Shown here: positions 5,885-8,119 of the stretch, piece by piece
How positions within the stretch are numbered: position 1 is the stretch's first letter
Layout: each line of letters begins with the position of its first letter
Assembly: GCA_040219575.1 (NCBI GenBank)
Contig: JAVJSD010000017.1
Location: 1-8,119, forward strand
DNA from: JAVJSD01 sp040219575
GTDB lineage: Bacteria > Planctomycetota > Planctomycetia > Pirellulales > Pirellulaceae
Length of the DNA stretch: 8,119 bases
Reading direction: 5' to 3'
Translations under genes and position numbers: made by a program
Notes under the pieces: model-generated
The model's database searches: none
What the model was told of the DNA's origin: nothing
What the model saw: only the letters and a program-made list of their open reading frames with translations

Positions 5885-6410
5885 CTGGTGCCAATCGTCA
5901 GCGGTGGTTGGATCTTAGGTTCGCGGCTTGTAGTGCGTGGCGGGCTGCAGAAAGGCGATGATGGAAGTGACGCCTTGCGGCGAAAGGTTGTCGCCAGCCA
6001 CCTTTGTTCGACTGCCCCGCAGGCGCGTTCCTGTTCGTTCTAAATGGGGTTCTCCCGGGCGTTGGCGGTTGGGATGTGCGATGCGACAGTCACACATGAG
6101 CCAGCCCGTCGCGAGAAGCACAAGCACCACCGCGACCGTCGCGTCCTGAAGCTGTTCCCGCACCCGCGATGGCGGACGCATCATGCACCGTTATCGCTGG
6201 TGCAACGGAGAGGGGCACCAAGCACGAGGGCGGTGCCGAGGACGACAGCGACCACGACAAATACGTCCAAGACTCAAGGAACTCCGCCGCCAGAGGGCCG
6301 CAGTAAAGGCGTAATTGTTGGACGCGGCGCTCAGTTTGTGTCGAACGCCAATCGATACACCTCCTCTCTTGAACAGCGTATCTCGTTCCAGATGCGGTGA
6401 GCGTCAATAG
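5885..6410. other. About 525 bp without a convincing gene; doubtful small hydrophobic ORFs on the minus strand
   Basis: After the transposase homology ends, no plus-strand frame looks coding. On the minus strand a 29-residue ORF (TTG at 6270, stop 6181) encodes a very hydrophobic peptide containing VFVVVAVVLGTALVLG. Its stop overlaps the ATG of an 89-residue ORF (6184-5915), whose N-terminal half has one possible membrane helix, ATVAVVLVLLATGWLMC, and whose basic C-terminal half has no domain. Ribosome sites are poor for both. They may be shadows of GC-rich spacer, so I do not annotate them as genes. Confidence 0.35.
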
Positions 6411-6412
6411 CT

Positions 6413-6454
6413 AAGAAAAAGCCCACGCGACCGCTGGGGGTCAACGTGGGCTTG
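6413..6454 (-). terminator. Intrinsic terminator of the small membrane protein gene (minus strand)
   Basis: AGCCCACG (6420-6427) pairs with CGTGGGCT (6445-6452), and GACC (6429-6432) pairs with GGTC (6439-6442) inside a small bulge. The A run at 6415-6420, broken by a G at 6416, becomes a T-rich tract on the minus strand, just after the stem. It lies about 20 bp past the stop codon at 6473, so it fits the end of that transcript. Confidence 0.8.
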
Positions 6455-6472
6455 GTGACGCGACGCCGCCAG

Positions 6473-6643
6473 CTACCGGCGTTTGGGCCGCTGACGTACG
6501 TCGCCGGCGTAAATCGCACCGACGACGAGCACGACAGCGACGATCAGGAAGACCAACCACGAGCGGAAGGCCATCCCCACGACACCGGCGACAATCAACG
6601 CACCATTCACAAACGCGACGTTCAACTTATGGCGAGCCGACAA
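6473..6643 (-). CDS. Small two-helix membrane protein, 56 residues (TTG start)
   Basis: The frame is open from further upstream, but AAAGGAGGT (6659-6651) is a near-perfect Shine-Dalgarno placed 7-8 nt before a TTG at 6643. That makes TTG the likely start. The protein begins SARHKLNVAF, has a first hydrophobic stretch (NGALIVAGVVGMAF), a short RSW turn, a second (LVFLIVAVVLVVGAIYAGDV), and a basic end RQRPKRR. This predicts two membrane helices in the inner membrane. I recognise no family. It has its own terminator just downstream and no partner on the same strand nearby, so it is probably a single-gene transcript. Alternative starts are an ATG at 6682, with no good site, or GTG codons inside. 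Confidence 0.65.
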   Translation of the reverse strand: MSARHKLNVAFVNGALIVAGVVGMAFRSWLVFLIVAVVLVVGAIYAGDVRQRPKRR

Positions 6644-6650
6644 GCGGCGT

Positions 6651-6659
6651 ACCTCCTTT
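6651..6659 (-). promoter_or_regulatory. Strong Shine-Dalgarno of the small membrane protein gene
   Basis: On the minus strand this reads AAAGGAGGT, almost fully complementary to the 16S rRNA 3' end. It fixes TTG 6643 as the start and indicates efficient translation. Confidence 0.65.
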
Positions 6660-6682
6660 CCGCCAGACCGCCGGGGACACAT

Positions 6683-6965
6683 CAGGTCCGATCGGCGGTG
6701 TTTGGCGCTGACAGGGCAATGAAACGGAGCACGAATCCGAAGACGGAGTCGTTGTTGCTCCGAGACAAAGTCGACGTGAAGTTGAACGTACGCAACATCG
6801 CCCCGTGAACCCCAACAGCTGCCTTCCTGTGCGCCGAGGCTTCGACGCTGTTCAGACGCTGCTCCCGTTCGTCATTTCCGAGGCCAGTAGGTTGACACCG
6901 ATATCGGCGTCGATGGGCAAGCGGCGCAGCCACTAGCCTTTCCCGAACCCAAGAAAGGCTCTACG
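6683..6965. other. Spacer upstream of the small membrane protein gene
   Basis: No supportable gene. Two minus-strand frames stay open here but lack ribosome sites and domains. The promoter of the gene at 6643 should lie here, but I see no convincing -35/-10 pair. Confidence 0.35.
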
Positions 6966-7204
6966 GCAGAATTCGTGGGTGAATTCTTGTGAGGATTCTG
7001 GCTCGAAACCCAACGCGAACCTCAGCTCGGGCTCGGCGAAGGGGCCCATCGGCACCATATGACAGTAGTTGTCACGCGTTGCCTCGGAGGGAGTCATCTC
7101 GCTGGCATCTGGACCTTTGATTGCTGGCCAGCAAATCCGGCGAAATGTCCGCAAAAACAGGGCGGAACTTGCAGTTCCCCATAAAAACGCACCCACGAAT
7201 TCTG
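6966..7204. repeat. 239-bp segment bounded by perfect 16-bp inverted repeats (MITE-like candidate)
   Basis: GCAGAATTCGTGGGTG at 6966-6981 is the exact reverse complement of CACCCACGAATTCTGC at 7189-7204. The match ends sharply on both sides. A further GAATTC follows the left copy closely, so the left end reads GAATTCGTGGGTGAATTC. The inside is open on the minus strand (87 residues from 7196) but without a recognisable domain. A short element with terminal inverted repeats and no transposase is the pattern of a MITE, which an unlinked transposase would move. I see no clear target duplication next to the repeats. It could instead be a very long-looped transcribed hairpin or a chance pair, although 16 perfect bases in a few hundred is unlikely by chance. 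Confidence 0.5.
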
Positions 7205-7253
7205 CGGAGGAGGGAAGAAAAACAAGAAAGGACCCACAATTCCCGTATTTTCC

Positions 7254-7282
7254 TTGTCAGGATTGTTGGGGTTCCGGACTAA
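7254..7282 (+). promoter_or_regulatory. Possible promoter of the PEP-CTERM gene
   Basis: TTGTCA (7254-7259), a 17-bp spacer and GACTAA (7277-7282) resemble a sigma-70 promoter with a good -35 and a weak -10. It would start transcription about 40 nt before the ATG at 7331. I looked for the GG/GC pair of a sigma-54 promoter, because some PEP-CTERM genes use one, and found none. Confidence 0.3.
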
Positions 7283-7330
7283 GAACAGCTAGAGGGGGGG
7301 CGAACGTGAACTTTACTTGGAGTTTATGGA

Positions 7331-8071
7331 ATGCGACTGAGTACACTGTCGTTGGCCCTGTTGGCCGGGTTGGCCATTGCAACTTCTCAGGTGCACGCCG
7401 CAATCGTAAATGGCGGGTTTGAGACGGGAGACTTTAGCGGTTGGGACGTAGGTATTCTGCCGGGATACGATGACGGCGGCCGCCCTTACGCGATTGACCC
7501 CACCGGCGACGGTTGGATCGTCTCTAACGTCTCACCTGGATCTCTATCGCCCATCAACGGATATACCGCTTTCAATGGTTTCGACGGAGGTGTTTTGGAT
7601 GAGTTTGGGAGGCCAGTTCGCGAAGGTGATCTTCTCTTCTATCTGCGACAGGATTTCTCGTTTACCGGTGAGGTGGAGGCAGCAACTCTAGACTTCAGCT
7701 TCGACATTTATGGCGGTCCGCGCGGAAGCGAGCCTCGTGTATTTTCTGTCAATATTTTGGATGGTGGCAGCAATGTTGCGAACCTTTACACGTACAGTGT
7801 TGCCTCTGTTGACTCAAACCCTCTTCAAACAATATCTCTGGACATTGCCCCAACTCTAGATGCCTTGGGAGCTGGCACATACACCTTGTCCTTTGAAGAG
7901 CTGATTCCGCAGTATTACACGGGCCCCGGACGATTTGCTATCGACGATATTTCACTTGAAATCGAAACCGCCCCAGTCCCCGAGCCATCTTCCCTACTCG
8001 CCTTCGCTGGTCTCGGCATGTGCTTCGGTGCCGGCTCCTGGTGGCGACGACGACGGAAACCAGCGGCGTAA
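7331..8071 (+). CDS. PEP-CTERM sorting domain protein (exported)
   Basis: This 246-residue protein is exported and probably sorted to the cell surface or exopolysaccharide matrix. Residues 1-23 are a signal peptide (MRLSTLSLALLAGLAIATSQ, then VHA), with likely cleavage before AIVNGG. The mature part starts with NGGFETGDFSGWDVG (27-41), a frequent opening of PEP-CTERM ectodomains with a jelly-roll, carbohydrate-binding-like fold. It ends with FAIDDISLEI (202-211), the matching closing strand. Residues 216-246 form the sorting signal: VPEPSS, a hydrophobic helix (LLAFAGLGMCFGAGSWW) and RRRRK. Such tails are recognised and cut by an exosortase encoded elsewhere. GGAG (7319-7322) lies 8 nt before the ATG, and an ATG at 7326 is out of frame and soon stops. 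No neighbouring polysaccharide or exosortase genes are visible. The ligand is unknown. Confidence 0.93.
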   Translation: MRLSTLSLALLAGLAIATSQVHAAIVNGGFETGDFSGWDVGILPGYDDGGRPYAIDPTGDGWIVSNVSPGSLSPINGYTAFNGFDGGVLDEFGRPVREGDLLFYLRQDFSFTGEVEAATLDFSFDIYGGPRGSEPRVFSVNILDGGSNVANLYTYSVASVDSNPLQTISLDIAPTLDALGAGTYTLSFEELIPQYYTGPGRFAIDDISLEIETAPVPEPSSLLAFAGLGMCFGAGSWWRRRRKPAA

Positions 8072-8093
8072 CAACCGCAACTCGACCATCCAC

Positions 8094-8119
8094 AAGCCCT
8101 GCCGATTCGGTGGGGCTTT
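8094..8119 (+). terminator. Intrinsic terminator of the PEP-CTERM gene (cut by window end)
   Basis: AAGCCC (8094-8099) pairs with GGGCTT (8113-8118). The stem continues inward through two G-T wobbles to CCG/CGG with an ATT loop, about 11 pairs in all. The T tract begins at 8117 and is cut off by the window end. It lies 22 nt after the stop codon. Confidence 0.75.

Noticed and set aside
7254..7330. Sigma-54 promoter before the PEP-CTERM gene
   Set aside because: No TGGCAC-N5-TTGC-like pair with correct spacing in the upstream region.

Overview
The window looks like a piece of a Planctomycetota chromosome, probably from the Pirellulales group. This rests on a secreted PEP-CTERM protein with an arginine-rich tail, moderately high GC content, short isolated genes on both strands, and long spacers holding gene remnants. 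The assignment is inferred from gene style, not from a marker gene.

Layout from left to right. (1) Positions 1-1003 hold the C-terminal ATP-binding domain of a sensor histidine kinase. It overlaps by 37 bp a 201-residue PAS-like protein that ends in a CxxC...SHSICPxC cysteine/histidine module, so the two probably form a coupled signalling pair. (2) 1004-1614 has no gene I can support. (3) 1615-2712 is a complete NAD-dependent glycerol dehydrogenase (gldA) with all three zinc ligands, and it stands alone. (4) 2816-4444 is a degraded stretch. It has a rhomboid protease pseudogene (5' truncated, with a TAG just before the catalytic-His helix) and an MpsC/DUF2294 gene broken by one extra base. 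Between them is a possible small RNA made of two near-identical C-rich-loop hairpins, with its own promoter-like sequence and a strong terminator. A second strong orphan terminator at 4191-4240 shares a 13-nt tail with the first. (5) 4445-5132 has two small plus-strand genes: a 94-residue unknown and a 66-residue KOW-domain protein. (6) Immediately after comes an IS1380-type transposase fragment that has lost both ends. (7) 5885-6410 is non-coding or holds only doubtful tiny membrane ORFs. (8) 6473-6643 on the minus strand encodes a 56-residue two-helix membrane protein with a near-perfect Shine-Dalgarno, a TTG start and its own terminator. (9) 6966-7204 is bounded by perfect 16-bp inverted repeats and may be a MITE-like element. 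(10) 7331-8071 encodes a secreted PEP-CTERM protein followed by a terminator at the window end.

The window does not form one pathway. It has three intact functional islands (signalling pair, glycerol oxidation, exported surface protein) separated by accessory sequence with broken genes, a mobile-element remnant and candidate RNA structures. The least explained signals are the tandem-hairpin RNA candidate and the 239-bp inverted-repeat element. I see no complete new defence or biosynthetic system.
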